From the NCBI RefSeq assembly GCF_900111395.1, contig NZ_FOHV01000004.1, positions 1-43,246 of the forward strand: a DNA stretch of 43,246 nt, read 5' to 3'. A model generated the notes under the pieces. It saw only the letters and a program-made list of their open reading frames with translations. It did not search any database and had not been told where the DNA came from. Position 1 is the stretch's first letter. The number at the start of each line of letters is the position of its first letter. Positions 1 to 7,016 of the stretch are shown piece by piece. A program made the translations under genes and the position numbers. Source of the stretch: Thorsellia anophelis DSM 18579 (GTDB lineage Bacteria > Pseudomonadota > Gammaproteobacteria > Enterobacterales > Thorselliaceae).

Positions 1-228
1 TTATCACCTAGAAAGCTTGATATATTATTAAAAGCGTGTAAAAGTGTTAAGGCTAAACGCTTGTTCTTTTGGCTTGCAAAACGCCAAGCTTATTCTTGGT
101 TTGATAAGTTAAATGTAGAAAATTATGATTTAGGCTCAGGTAAACGTGTTATTGTTAAGGGGGGCACGTTGGATAAAGAGTATCTAATAACAGTACCTGA
201 GCATATAGCGGTTGGAACTAAAGGATGA
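1..228 (+). CDS. AbiEi-family antitoxin, C-terminal end (partial)
   Basis: The frame is open from base 1 to a TGA at 226-228, giving 75 codons of a gene that starts outside the window. The peptide contains RLFFWLAKR, SWFDKL, DLGSGKRVIVKGG and EYLITVPE. These are the conserved C-terminal stretch of AbiEi-type (type IV toxin-antitoxin) transcriptional repressor/antitoxin proteins. The neighbour eight bases downstream is the cognate AbiEii nucleotidyltransferase, which is the standard antitoxin-toxin order. In the known family AbiEi represses the operon and neutralises AbiEii without direct binding. The N-terminal winged-helix domain cannot be seen here, so integrity of the gene is unknown. Confidence 0.8.
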   Translation, partial: LSPRKLDILLKACKSVKAKRLFFWLAKRQAYSWFDKLNVENYDLGSGKRVIVKGGTLDKEYLITVPEHIAVGTKG

Positions 229-236
229 GTTCATAG

Positions 237-1151
237 GTGAATAAAAATACTATTTATTACAAACAGGTAGAGCTTTTGATACGGGTGTTGCCTTTCGTTG
301 CTAAACAAAAATGCTTTGCTCTCAAAGGTGGTACAGCAATCAATTTATTTGTTAGAGAGTTTCCTCGTTTATCGGTCGATATTGATTTAGTGTATCTCCC
401 AATGAAGCTTCGTGATGATGCATTGTTGGAAATTTGTGAAGCGCTTGATACTATTGGTGTGGATTTAAAAAAAGCGTTTAAAGACGTTGAGCTAACGGAA
501 GCTTATCGTTCAAAACAAGATACACTTAGGTTGATTGTTGCTCGTAATGGTGTACAGGTCAAGGTAGAACTATCACCTGTATTGCGAGGCACTGTTTATA
601 AACCAAAACTGATGGAAGTTTGCACATCCGTAGAAGACGAATTTGGTTATGTTGAAATGCCCGTTGTTGATCTCGCTGATCTATATGCTGGGAAGATATG
701 TGCGGCATTGGATAGACAGCATCCAAGGGACTTATTTGATGTAAAGTTGCTTTTGGACAATGAAGGGCTAACAGATGAAATTCGTAAAGCATTACTCGTT
801 TATTTATCATGCCATAATCGGCCAATGGCAGAATTACTTAGTCCTAAATTTAAGGATATTACTGCCACTTATGAAGGTGAATTTATCAACATGGCTCAGA
901 TAGATGTCTCGTTGGCAGAATTAGAAACTGTAAGATTACGCTTGGTAGATCTCATTCATCTGGAACTGACTGATATTGAAAAGTCTTTTTTGCTATCTTT
1001 TAAAAGTAGAAAGCCTTATTGGTCGTTACTTGGTTTGAAAGGAGTTAGTGAGCTTCCTGCAATCAAATGGAAACAAGTCAATTTGGCAAAAATGTCGAAT
1101 GAGAAGCATATGTTAGCTCTAGAAAAGCTAAAGAATGTTCTCGGGATATGA
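237..1151 (+). CDS. AbiEii/AbiGii-type nucleotidyltransferase toxin
   Basis: 304 aa, start GTG at 237, with AAGGATGAG (221-229) as a reasonable ribosome-binding site inside the end of the antitoxin gene. The nucleotidyltransferase fold signature is clear: GGTAIN at residues 31-36, then RLSVDIDL with Asp48 and Asp50 as the metal-binding pair. A conserved block containing DLYAGKICAALDRQHPRDLFD follows near residues 140-165. AbiEii toxins are growth-inhibiting NTP transferases of type IV toxin-antitoxin and phage-abortive systems. The length is normal for the family, there is no internal stop, and the catalytic residues are present, so the toxin looks intact. It is translationally close-coupled to the upstream antitoxin. 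An IS30-family element begins about 30 bp after its stop codon. Confidence 0.88.
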   Translation: MNKNTIYYKQVELLIRVLPFVAKQKCFALKGGTAINLFVREFPRLSVDIDLVYLPMKLRDDALLEICEALDTIGVDLKKAFKDVELTEAYRSKQDTLRLIVARNGVQVKVELSPVLRGTVYKPKLMEVCTSVEDEFGYVEMPVVDLADLYAGKICAALDRQHPRDLFDVKLLLDNEGLTDEIRKALLVYLSCHNRPMAELLSPKFKDITATYEGEFINMAQIDVSLAELETVRLRLVDLIHLELTDIEKSFLLSFKSRKPYWSLLGLKGVSELPAIKWKQVNLAKMSNEKHMLALEKLKNVLGI

Positions 1152-1182
1152 TTTCTAAAAAATAGATATTTATATTTCGTTG

Positions 1183-1204
1183 ATTCGTATAATAAGTGCA
1201 TAGC
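1183..1204 (+). repeat. IS30 left inverted repeat
   Basis: Pairs with 2216-2237 (17 of 22 matches when that sequence is reverse-complemented). Confidence 0.75.
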
Positions 1205-1242
1205 CGCTGTCAGTCGCATGGCATTAATTGAGGGTCGAAAAG

Positions 1243-2235
1243 ATGAAAACTCAGAGATATAATGCTAAGCGACGAAACAAAGCAGATGGCTACACAATGA
1301 GCTACAATCACCTGAGTCTTCAAGAAGGGCATTATATCAATACTTCATTGAAAAAAGGAATGTCTTTATCACAAATAGCAAGAGATCTTGAGCGTTCACA
1401 AAGTACAATTAGCAGAGAAGTAAACCGTAATAAAGACAAGCATAAACTTGTAAAATTGACAGCTGAGATAACTAAAAAAATTGATAAATACCATCGTCGA
1501 GAATGGGGCCCTGAACAAATAGTGGGACGGTTAGCAAGTGAAGGCATAATTAAATTGCATCATGAAACAGTCTACCAATATATCTTGGCAGATAAAAAAG
1601 CAGGCGGTGATTTGTATACACATTTAAGACATCAGGGCAAGTCCTACAGAAAGCGTTACGGTACCACAGGTAGCAGGTCTGGTATACCTAATAGAAGAGA
1701 TATTGATGAAAGACCTGAAGCAGCCAATAACCGAACACGAATCGGTGACTGGGAAGCTGATACCATGATTGAAAACAAACACAAGGGTGCATTAGCCACC
1801 TTGGATGAGCGAAAATCAAAACTACGACTAGCTTTGCCAGTTAGTCGCAAAAGCGCTGAAGAGGTCACGCATGCGATTACGCAAATGCTTGAGCCTATTA
1901 AAGAAGTAGTACTAAGTATCACATTTGATAATGGCAAGGAGTTTGCAGCGCATGAAGTCATAGCGAGCATATTAGGATGTGAAACGTATTTTGCTAAACC
2001 TTATCATTCTTGGGAAAGAGGACAAAATGAAAATGCAAATGGCCTCTTAAGGCAATACTTCCCTAAATCGAGGCAACTGAATGATGTTGAAGTAGTAGAA
2101 GTACTTGATGCTATTGATAAACTAAATAGCAGACCAAGAAAATGTTTGGGTTATAAAACACCCTATGAAGCATTCGAGGAACTAACAGGCATAACCAAAG
2201 AAAAAATTTTCGAGGGTTATGCACTTATGACTTGA
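1243..2235 (+). CDS. IS30-family transposase
   Basis: 330 aa from the ATG at 1243. A TTG at 1228 is in frame upstream, and ATG 1297 (MSYNHLSL) is where many family members begin. The N-terminus has a helix-turn-helix typical of IS30 (MSLSQIARDLERSQSTISREV). The catalytic DDE core is visible: GDWEADTM (first Asp), SITFDNGKEF (second Asp) and WERGQNENANGLLRQYFP (Glu). The C-terminal RPRKCLGYKTPYEAF motif is also standard. The frame is uninterrupted and all catalytic residues are present, so the element may still be active. It has inserted just behind the AbiE toxin gene. Confidence 0.95.
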   Translation: MKTQRYNAKRRNKADGYTMSYNHLSLQEGHYINTSLKKGMSLSQIARDLERSQSTISREVNRNKDKHKLVKLTAEITKKIDKYHRREWGPEQIVGRLASEGIIKLHHETVYQYILADKKAGGDLYTHLRHQGKSYRKRYGTTGSRSGIPNRRDIDERPEAANNRTRIGDWEADTMIENKHKGALATLDERKSKLRLALPVSRKSAEEVTHAITQMLEPIKEVVLSITFDNGKEFAAHEVIASILGCETYFAKPYHSWERGQNENANGLLRQYFPKSRQLNDVEVVEVLDAIDKLNSRPRKCLGYKTPYEAFEELTGITKEKIFEGYALMT

Positions 2236-2237
2236 AT
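2216..2237 (-). repeat. IS30 right inverted repeat
   Basis: Reverse complement matches 1183-1204 at 17 of 22 positions. It contains the TGA stop of the transposase (2233-2235). Confidence 0.75.
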
Positions 2238-2891
2238 TCGCCTTTATAAATACCTGTAAAGCAATAAATTTAAAAAATAGTAATAAAAATGGTCAAAAGT
2301 CTATATTATCCAGGGGGATATAGTTTAGCCATTCTAACACATAGCAGGTTTGCGTGGGAGTTAAGCAAACTATTTCATTATTAAAGGCTTTCTATATAAA
2401 ATTGTGTGTTCGGCACTTTAATTCGTTGGTGCCCTGTAAAATGAGCACCAAATATCTATTCAATACAAATCGCTACACATTAAAGCCTATTATCATTACA
2501 TGCTAAATAATCAAATACAAAAAATTTTCAAGAAATCGACACTTACATCTATAGGTATTGGTGAAGCAGTTAGAGTGTTTCATAATCACATTGATAAACA
2601 AAACGATAAATTCAATCGGATTACTGTTTTAAAGCGTGCTATTTAAAAACAAACATGTGTATCTAGATGTGGTCTCTCAATACATTTAGACGTTGTTGTA
2701 CTACCAGTTAACGATTTTAAAGCATAAGTGCTCGTTTATGGCTTTTTTGTCCGAGCATAGAAGCAATTACAGATGATTCAACTGATAGCTCCAAAATCAC
2801 CAGAGATGCTGTTAGTGAATCAATAATACACCTATATCTTTGATAGTTAGCGGTTATCAATTTATTTCAATCTCTGTTAATGATTTAATAC
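2238..2891. other. 654-bp region between two insertion sequences, no recognised gene
   Basis: This is AT-rich sequence with stops in all frames at short intervals. It holds a 48-codon ORF (2500-2646) and a 7-bp-stem hairpin (TTGGTGC 2426-2432 with GCACCAA 2445-2451). A short open stretch on the minus strand (about 2730-2816, reading SLTASLVILELSVESSVIASML) might be a gene remnant but I cannot identify it. No tRNA or terminator with a T-tract was seen. Confidence 0.5.
2500..2646 (+). CDS. small ORF of unknown function, possible gene remnant
   Basis: ATG at 2500 to TAA at 2644-2646, 48 codons, including IGEAVRVFHNHIDKQNDKFNRI with a mixed polar/hydrophobic composition that looks like real protein. 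No clear ribosome-binding site precedes it, and it sits in a decayed stretch between two insertion sequences. It may be a remnant of a longer gene. I do not recognise it. Confidence 0.2.
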   Translation: MLNNQIQKIFKKSTLTSIGIGEAVRVFHNHIDKQNDKFNRITVLKRAI

Positions 2892-2910
2892 AGAGTTAGT
2901 TGCAAAATCA
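2892..2910 (+). repeat. left terminal inverted repeat of the IS5/IS1182-like element
   Basis: Matches the reverse complement of 4352-4370 at 17 of 19 positions. Confidence 0.7.
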
Positions 2911-2931
2911 AACAAAATACCATTTTGTAAG

Positions 2932-2962
2932 TCTCCGCGAAGCGGAGATCGCGATTTTTTTT
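2932..2962 (+). terminator. terminator-like hairpin at the IS left end
   Basis: Stem TCTCCGC (2932-2938) and GCGGAGA (2942-2948) with a GAA loop, followed six bases later by T8 (2955-2962). It would stop plus-strand transcription entering the element from outside, a common insulation device in insertion sequences. Confidence 0.5.
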
Positions 2963-2971
2963 GCTTTTAGG

Positions 2972-2999
2972 CGAAAAAGCCAACAATTTAGCTTTTTCG
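2972..2999. repeat. hairpin behind the IS transposase gene
   Basis: Perfect 9-bp stem CGAAAAAGC (2972-2980) and GCTTTTTCG (2991-2999) with a 10-base loop, about 70 bases after the minus-strand transposase stop. It has no following T-tract of its own. Confidence 0.5.
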
Positions 3000-3068
3000 G
3001 GTAAAGTGCTTTCAACACATTCAAATATGCATCTAATTTTACCTTTTAATTTTGTGAAAGTGAGTCTA

Positions 3069-4226
3069 TTAGGTCGCAAATCTCAAAGTTTGCTCAACAG
3101 TAATCACTAGTACACCGAACATAAGATGTGTCATAACTTTTTCGGCGCCTTTCACCCATATATTTCTGCCACCGTGAAAGTCTTTAAGGTGAGCATTGAC
3201 TCTTTCCACTCCACTACGAGCCTTATATTTTATCGCTTCAAATGCTTCAAATTCCTTTTTATCTGCCCGCCTCGGATTATGATCTATCAATGGCACATGA
3301 CCAAGTTCTAAAGAAGCTTCTCTTAACGATTTGCTGCAGTATCCTGCATCAGCTAGATCATAGCAGTAATCTATCTTGCTTGTTGTTTCTTGCATTAATG
3401 GGACCATTACTTGGCTATCATGAACAGATGCTGAAGTTAAAATACAGCTTATAGGAATATCACCAGGTGCAGTAGAAATATGTAGTTTATAACCAAGCCA
3501 AGTTGTTTTAAATCCCTTACTGTTTTTTTTACAGCTATATGCCGCGACTTTGGGTAAATTTTGAATATTTTCAGCAACACTTTTTTTCCGTTGTGCATCA
3601 ATAAAACTTATAGGTGTTTCTTGAATTTGTTGCATCATTTTCTTTTTTTCTAATGCTTCCTTTGAAGGACGTCCTCGTTTTTTCTTAGGCTCATCAACTG
3701 TTGTATTATTTGTATTACCTTCTATTTCTTTTGATTTTTTAATCGCTTTCTCTCTTGATTCTATTGCTGTTGAATCATGGCTAACTGATTCAAATAGTAC
3801 ATTACTGAGATGATTTTTGATAAAAGATTGGTGAGTAATTTCTGGTAACTTATACTCAGAAAATTCTTTAAAAGCCCTTGAAAAAGAGGATTTATCAGGT
3901 AAGTTATGTGTAGTAGAAAAACCACATATAACCCGCAAAGTATTATCATAAGTCAAGCGCTCAATTAACTGATTTGTTGTACTCAAATTAAATACGGCTT
4001 TAGCAATAAAGGCTCTAGCGAATTGGATGCGATCTGCAGGTGGTCTTCCTGCAAAACCTTTGGATTTAAGGCGAACAAATTTATCTATTTCAGAGATTTC
4101 AATTGCTTTTATCAGCTCGCGTAATTTATCAGTTAAAACAATATCTTGATTTAAAAGAAAAGGGAATAGTGAATTGTGCACGTAAAAATTTAATTGCATT
4201 AATCTATTGAATTCGGTAGTATTCAT
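3069..4226 (-). CDS. DDE transposase of the IS5/IS1182 group
   Basis: 385 aa starting at ATG 4226. The N-terminal part (KGFAGRPPADRIQFARAF, LIERLTYDNTLRVICGF, LPDKSSFSRAFKEF) is the DUF772 domain. The DDE catalytic core follows: SHDSTAIE (Asp151), DLADAGYCSKSLREA (second Asp) and ARSGVERVNAHLKDF (Glu). A basic, lysine-rich insert with an AT-hook-like RGRPSKEALEKKK lies near residues 180-200. The gene is unbroken. An extended -10 sequence (TGGTATAAT on the minus strand, 4260-4268) lies about 35 bases upstream of the start. Exact IS subgroup is uncertain without a database comparison. Confidence 0.9.
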   Translation of the reverse strand: MNTTEFNRLMQLNFYVHNSLFPFLLNQDIVLTDKLRELIKAIEISEIDKFVRLKSKGFAGRPPADRIQFARAFIAKAVFNLSTTNQLIERLTYDNTLRVICGFSTTHNLPDKSSFSRAFKEFSEYKLPEITHQSFIKNHLSNVLFESVSHDSTAIESREKAIKKSKEIEGNTNNTTVDEPKKKRGRPSKEALEKKKMMQQIQETPISFIDAQRKKSVAENIQNLPKVAAYSCKKNSKGFKTTWLGYKLHISTAPGDIPISCILTSASVHDSQVMVPLMQETTSKIDYCYDLADAGYCSKSLREASLELGHVPLIDHNPRRADKKEFEAFEAIKYKARSGVERVNAHLKDFHGGRNIWVKGAEKVMTHLMFGVLVITVEQTLRFAT

Positions 4227-4259
4227 GGGTTAGGTTCCTTATTTAGTTTTTGCGAACTC

Positions 4260-4288
4260 ATTATACCATAAAATGGTTAGGAATCTAA
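4260..4288 (-). promoter_or_regulatory. candidate promoter for the IS transposase
   Basis: Minus-strand TATAAT (4260-4265) is preceded by TGG (extended -10). A weak -35 TTAGAT (4283-4288) lies 17 bp upstream, and the transposase ATG (4226) is about 35 bases downstream. Confidence 0.5.
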
Positions 4289-4351
4289 CACTTACCTTAC
4301 TTTCACATCACAAATATTGAAATTAATTCAAATAATCTTATTACCCAACCC

Positions 4352-4370
4352 TAATTTTGCAACTACCTCT
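4352..4370 (-). repeat. right terminal inverted repeat of the IS5/IS1182-like element
   Basis: Reverse complement matches 2892-2910 at 17 of 19 positions. Confidence 0.7.
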
Positions 4371-4386
4371 ACATTCTGAAAGTTTA

Positions 4387-4560
4387 ATGAAACACATTAG
4401 CTATTCTAACTATCTGATTACTAATAAAGTTATAATTCAAACGCTTTTAAAAAAAAACACTCTTAACCTCAGAAAACATGAGTTATTCCAAAGCGTAATT
4501 AAGGAAAAAATCTTAAATCTAGACTTAGTTGATAAATCATTTGAGCTCCTCTTCCCTTGA
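4387..4560 (+). CDS. small ORF of unknown function beside the IS right end
   Basis: 57 codons from ATG 4387 to the TGA at 4558-4560. The frame is open further upstream into the IS repeat (ATG 4357). It reads as a helical, lysine-rich peptide ending ILNLDLVDKSFELLFP. No good ribosome-binding site is seen. It could be the 3' end of a gene displaced by the insertion. The simplest re-joining of the IS flanks puts a TGA (2881-2883) just upstream in the same frame, so a single interrupted gene is not demonstrated. Confidence 0.25.
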   Translation: MKHISYSNYLITNKVIIQTLLKKNTLNLRKHELFQSVIKEKILNLDLVDKSFELLFP

Positions 4561-4704
4561 ATACGGAGTTTTTAAGATTGAAGAATAAAATACGTCATTT
4601 AACCAAAAGTACTTTCACAATGGTAAGTATTACAACATAATATGATAAATTAAAAATTTATTTTAGTTGTACTATTGTGACCACCTTCATAAGGAATGTG
4701 TTTA

Positions 4705-5916
4705 ATGAAAAATAAAAAGACTGTTGTTTTATTTTTGGGGGCATTAATATTTTTTGTTGGAATATATATCCATAAAAAGCTGGCGTTACAACCAGTAATT
4801 ACAAATGAGTTGCTAGAAGTCGATTTAGAAGCTGTAAATCACAACCGAAAGACATCAACATTAGAAAAGTCACTACCTAAAGAGTCACTAAATGGCTTGC
4901 CATCTTATGGTATGAGTTTTGAAGAGCAAAACGCACCTGGTGAGGGTTATAGTGTTATTACCTATGGCCAAATAATAGATGCTGATGATGACTATAATCA
5001 ATTTAGTTATTTAAGGCTAAATAATTTGAGTTCAACTGATTTAGACGTCCCTTATAATTTATCCATAAAACAGGTATATAATGATTCAGATGATTTTTTT
5101 TTGGTAGTCGAAAACTTATTAACTGGTGAGATCACATCAATAGATTTAAAAGGTATTGTTGACTTAAGAGCATTTACCCATAAATGGTCAAATGAATATG
5201 TAGGTATAGAAAAAACAATATCTTCATCTAGAATAGGTGATAGAACTATTTATGTAATAGTTCTAGGTAAAGAGATTTTTAAAATCAAATTTGATGATTT
5301 AAAAGAGAACAGCTTTGAAGTGATACCTTTTGACTCGACAATTTTTAATACTTTTAAAGAATTAAATTCAGGCATAAAAAAAATAAACATTAACAATCAC
5401 AGCTCATTACTCTTAGAAACTAACAACAATGCTTTTTACTATTATTACCCGTCTTCAAATACTTTAATAAGCGAAGCAACTTTTAAAGCTGGGTTAAGTA
5501 ATCCTCCAGAGAAAAAAAGAAAACAGGTCGTATATGAAAAAACATATATCACAATTAAAAATGAATTTTTAAATTATATCTACAGAGGAAAAAGTGATGA
5601 AAATGACTATATACCTTTCGAAAATCAAATTTATGATGCTGAATTAATCACTGCTAATCCTATATATTCATTGCTTTCATATAATGATACTTATGCACTT
5701 TTACTTCAAATTAATGATAGAAGCATTGAAAATGAAAAATATAAATTATCTAGATATCGGTTAGATAAAAAAGTTATTGATTGGCAGATGAATATTGATT
5801 ACCAACCAAATGTATCTGTGTTCAAAAAAGGATTTGTGGTTTATCCAGAATATAGAAATAGTGAAGACACTAAACGGTTATATATTTTAAATGAAGGTGA
5901 GTCACTAGCCTTTTAA
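4705..5916 (+). CDS. membrane-anchored protein of unknown function
   Basis: 403 aa from ATG 4705, chosen because AAGGA (4691-4695) sits nine bases upstream. An ATG at 4696 overlaps that ribosome-binding site and is unlikely. The N-terminus is KNKK followed by a hydrophobic stretch (about residues 7-22, VVLFLGALIFFVGIYI) and then HKK, so the product is either anchored once in the inner membrane with the rest in the periplasm or has an uncleaved signal. The remaining 380 residues are hydrophilic, rich in Asn, Asp, Tyr and Ser, with short alternating hydrophobic runs that suggest beta structure. I recognise no domain or catalytic motif. The gene stands alone between a DDE insertion sequence and kdpE and is probably horizontally acquired. 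The single long unbroken frame and the good ribosome-binding site argue that it is real. Confidence 0.75.
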   Translation: MKNKKTVVLFLGALIFFVGIYIHKKLALQPVITNELLEVDLEAVNHNRKTSTLEKSLPKESLNGLPSYGMSFEEQNAPGEGYSVITYGQIIDADDDYNQFSYLRLNNLSSTDLDVPYNLSIKQVYNDSDDFFLVVENLLTGEITSIDLKGIVDLRAFTHKWSNEYVGIEKTISSSRIGDRTIYVIVLGKEIFKIKFDDLKENSFEVIPFDSTIFNTFKELNSGIKKININNHSSLLLETNNNAFYYYYPSSNTLISEATFKAGLSNPPEKKRKQVVYEKTYITIKNEFLNYIYRGKSDENDYIPFENQIYDAELITANPIYSLLSYNDTYALLLQINDRSIENEKYKLSRYRLDKKVIDWQMNIDYQPNVSVFKKGFVVYPEYRNSEDTKRLYILNEGESLAF

Positions 5917-5954
5917 AAACCAAACCTATTTGTTAAACTAATTTTATGTGAACT

Positions 5955-6000
5955 TATATAATATGATCTTAACCACTGTCAATCGTAAAGCATTAATTAA
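5955..6000 (+). repeat. decayed IS30-type left end (fragment)
   Basis: Counting by eye, about three quarters of positions match the left end of the intact IS30 element (1187-1230), including TATAATA, CTGTCA, TCG and the 9-base run GCATTAATT in the same order and spacing. No transposase sequence follows, so this would be an old solo end. Confidence 0.4.
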
Positions 6001-6201
6001 TCATCAAAATTTTCACAGTCACATACAAATTGAATACAAAGGTACAGAGTATTTGGGTTATTAATAGCTTATTAGAGGCTGTAATTTAAATAGTGTATTT
6101 ACTCATCTTTATTATATTTGTTTTTAAAATTAAAAATTGCCAGAGACGCAAAAACGAGACTACTTTACAGCCCTTATTTAGACTAAAATGACTCTGCAGG
6201 A

Positions 6202-6225
6202 ATCCCCTTGCATAAGCAAAGGGAT
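6202..6225. repeat. hairpin downstream of kdpE
   Basis: ATCCCCTTGC (6202-6211), loop ATAA, GCAAAGGGAT (6216-6225), with one mismatch. It sits about 60 bases past the kdpE stop on the minus strand. It might serve as a transcript end but no T-run follows. Confidence 0.35.
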
Positions 6226-6287
6226 AATATAGAACATAATGATGCACAAAATTTTAAATAGTGTTTTAGAAACAAAAAATTATGCTT

Positions 6288-7016
6288 TTACAATTCATCA
6301 ACAACCAGCCGATATCCAACCGCTGTTTCTGTTAATAAGTGTCTTGGTTGTGATGGATCATCTTCTAATTTTTGCCTTAAATGCCCCATGTAAATTCTAA
6401 CGTAATGTCCTCTATCAGAGTAAGCGGCTCCCCATACTTCACGTAATAATTGCCTATGCGTTAACACTCGGCCTGCATTAGAAATTAATACAGTTAATAA
6501 CCTATACTCTATAGGAGTCAAATGAATTGCTTTGTTATTCTTTTTAACTAGCCTTGCTACCCTATCAACAATGATATTCCCAAATGTAAAAGAGCTTTCT
6601 TCTTTTGAAATATTAAATCCAGAACTATTTGATTGGTTCGAAGAATCGGATTTAGGTCTTCTTTGGGATGCTCTTACTCTTGCTAACAGTTCCCCAATAC
6701 CAAAAGGCTTAGAAAGGTAATCATCAGCACCAGAATCTAATGCTTTAATCTTATTTTGTTCATCATGCCTTGCTGAAAGCACAATAATTTGCGCTTTTGA
6801 CCAAGTTCTGATTTCTTTGATAAGATTTTGCCCATCACCATCAGGTAATCCTAAATCAAGTATAAGTAAATCAGGTTGCCTCGTTGCAACCTCAATTAAA
6901 CCGTCTTTTAAAGTAGACGCTTCATATACTTGCCAATTATTTTCTTGTAACGCTTCTTTTACAAAACGCCTAATTTGAGGTTCATCTTCAATAATTACTG
7001 CTATTGATAACTGCAT
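6288..7016 (-). CDS. kdpE: KdpE-like OmpR-family response regulator
   Basis: 242 aa. I take the start at ATG 7016 (MQLSIAVIIEDEP). The frame is open further upstream to 7073 but that part overlaps the kdpD coding end and lacks the receiver-domain start. The receiver domain has the acidic pair Glu10/Asp11, phospho-acceptor Asp54 (LILDLGLPDGDG), the SAR motif and KPF. A Ser/Asn-rich linker near residues 123-140 precedes a winged-helix DNA-binding domain (HLTPIEYRLLTVL, LTHRQLLREVWG, HYVRIYMGHLRQKLE). Order, overlap and sequence all fit KdpE, which in E. coli activates kdpFABC. The gene overlaps the end of kdpD by 16 bases, implying coupled translation. No K+-ATPase genes lie in the window, so its target promoter is unknown. 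Confidence 0.9.
   Translation of the reverse strand: MQLSIAVIIEDEPQIRRFVKEALQENNWQVYEASTLKDGLIEVATRQPDLLILDLGLPDGDGQNLIKEIRTWSKAQIIVLSARHDEQNKIKALDSGADDYLSKPFGIGELLARVRASQRRPKSDSSNQSNSSGFNISKEESSFTFGNIIVDRVARLVKKNNKAIHLTPIEYRLLTVLISNAGRVLTHRQLLREVWGAAYSDRGHYVRIYMGHLRQKLEDDPSQPRHLLTETAVGYRLVVDEL

Larger units (their letters stand above)
1183..2237 (+). mobile_element. IS30-family insertion sequence, apparently complete
   Basis: About 1055 bp bounded by imperfect 22-bp inverted repeats at 1183-1204 and 2216-2237. Seventeen of 22 positions match, including the 11-base run ATAAGTGCATA. The right repeat overlaps the 3' end of the transposase gene. Size and a single transposase gene fit IS30. I could not find a convincing 2-3 bp target duplication, so the outer edge may be off by a few bases. 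Confidence 0.8.
2892..4370 (-). mobile_element. IS5/IS1182-like insertion sequence with DUF772-type DDE transposase
   Basis: Terminal inverted repeats of 19 bp lie at 2892-2910 and 4352-4370 (17 matches, core TAGTTGCAAAAT), giving a 1479-bp element. A shorter subterminal inverted repeat (TGTGAAAGT at 3053-3061, inverted at 4299-4307) brackets the gene more closely and is an alternative boundary. The 177 bp between the left end and the transposase stop hold two hairpins. No clear target-site duplication was seen. Confidence 0.7.
5917..6287. other. 371-bp gap with an IS30-like remnant and one hairpin
   Basis: There is no ORF of note. The stretch 5955-6000 resembles the IS30 left-end leader at 1187-1230. 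The 6202-6225 stretch can form a 10-bp stem with one mismatch (ATCCCCTTGC / GCAAAGGGAT, 4-base loop) between the end of the unknown gene and the end of kdpE. It lacks a T-tract on either side. Confidence 0.5.

Noticed and set aside
2885-3079. 64-codon minus-strand ORF at the left end of the DDE insertion sequence
   Set aside because: It runs across the terminal repeat and both hairpins and overlaps the transposase end in another frame; no ribosome-binding site or protein-like pattern.
2500-4560. Idea that the small ORFs at 2500-2646 and 4387-4560 are two halves of one gene split by the IS
   Set aside because: The first ends at a stop 245 bases before the IS, and the simplest re-joining of the flanks has an in-frame TGA at 2881-2883.
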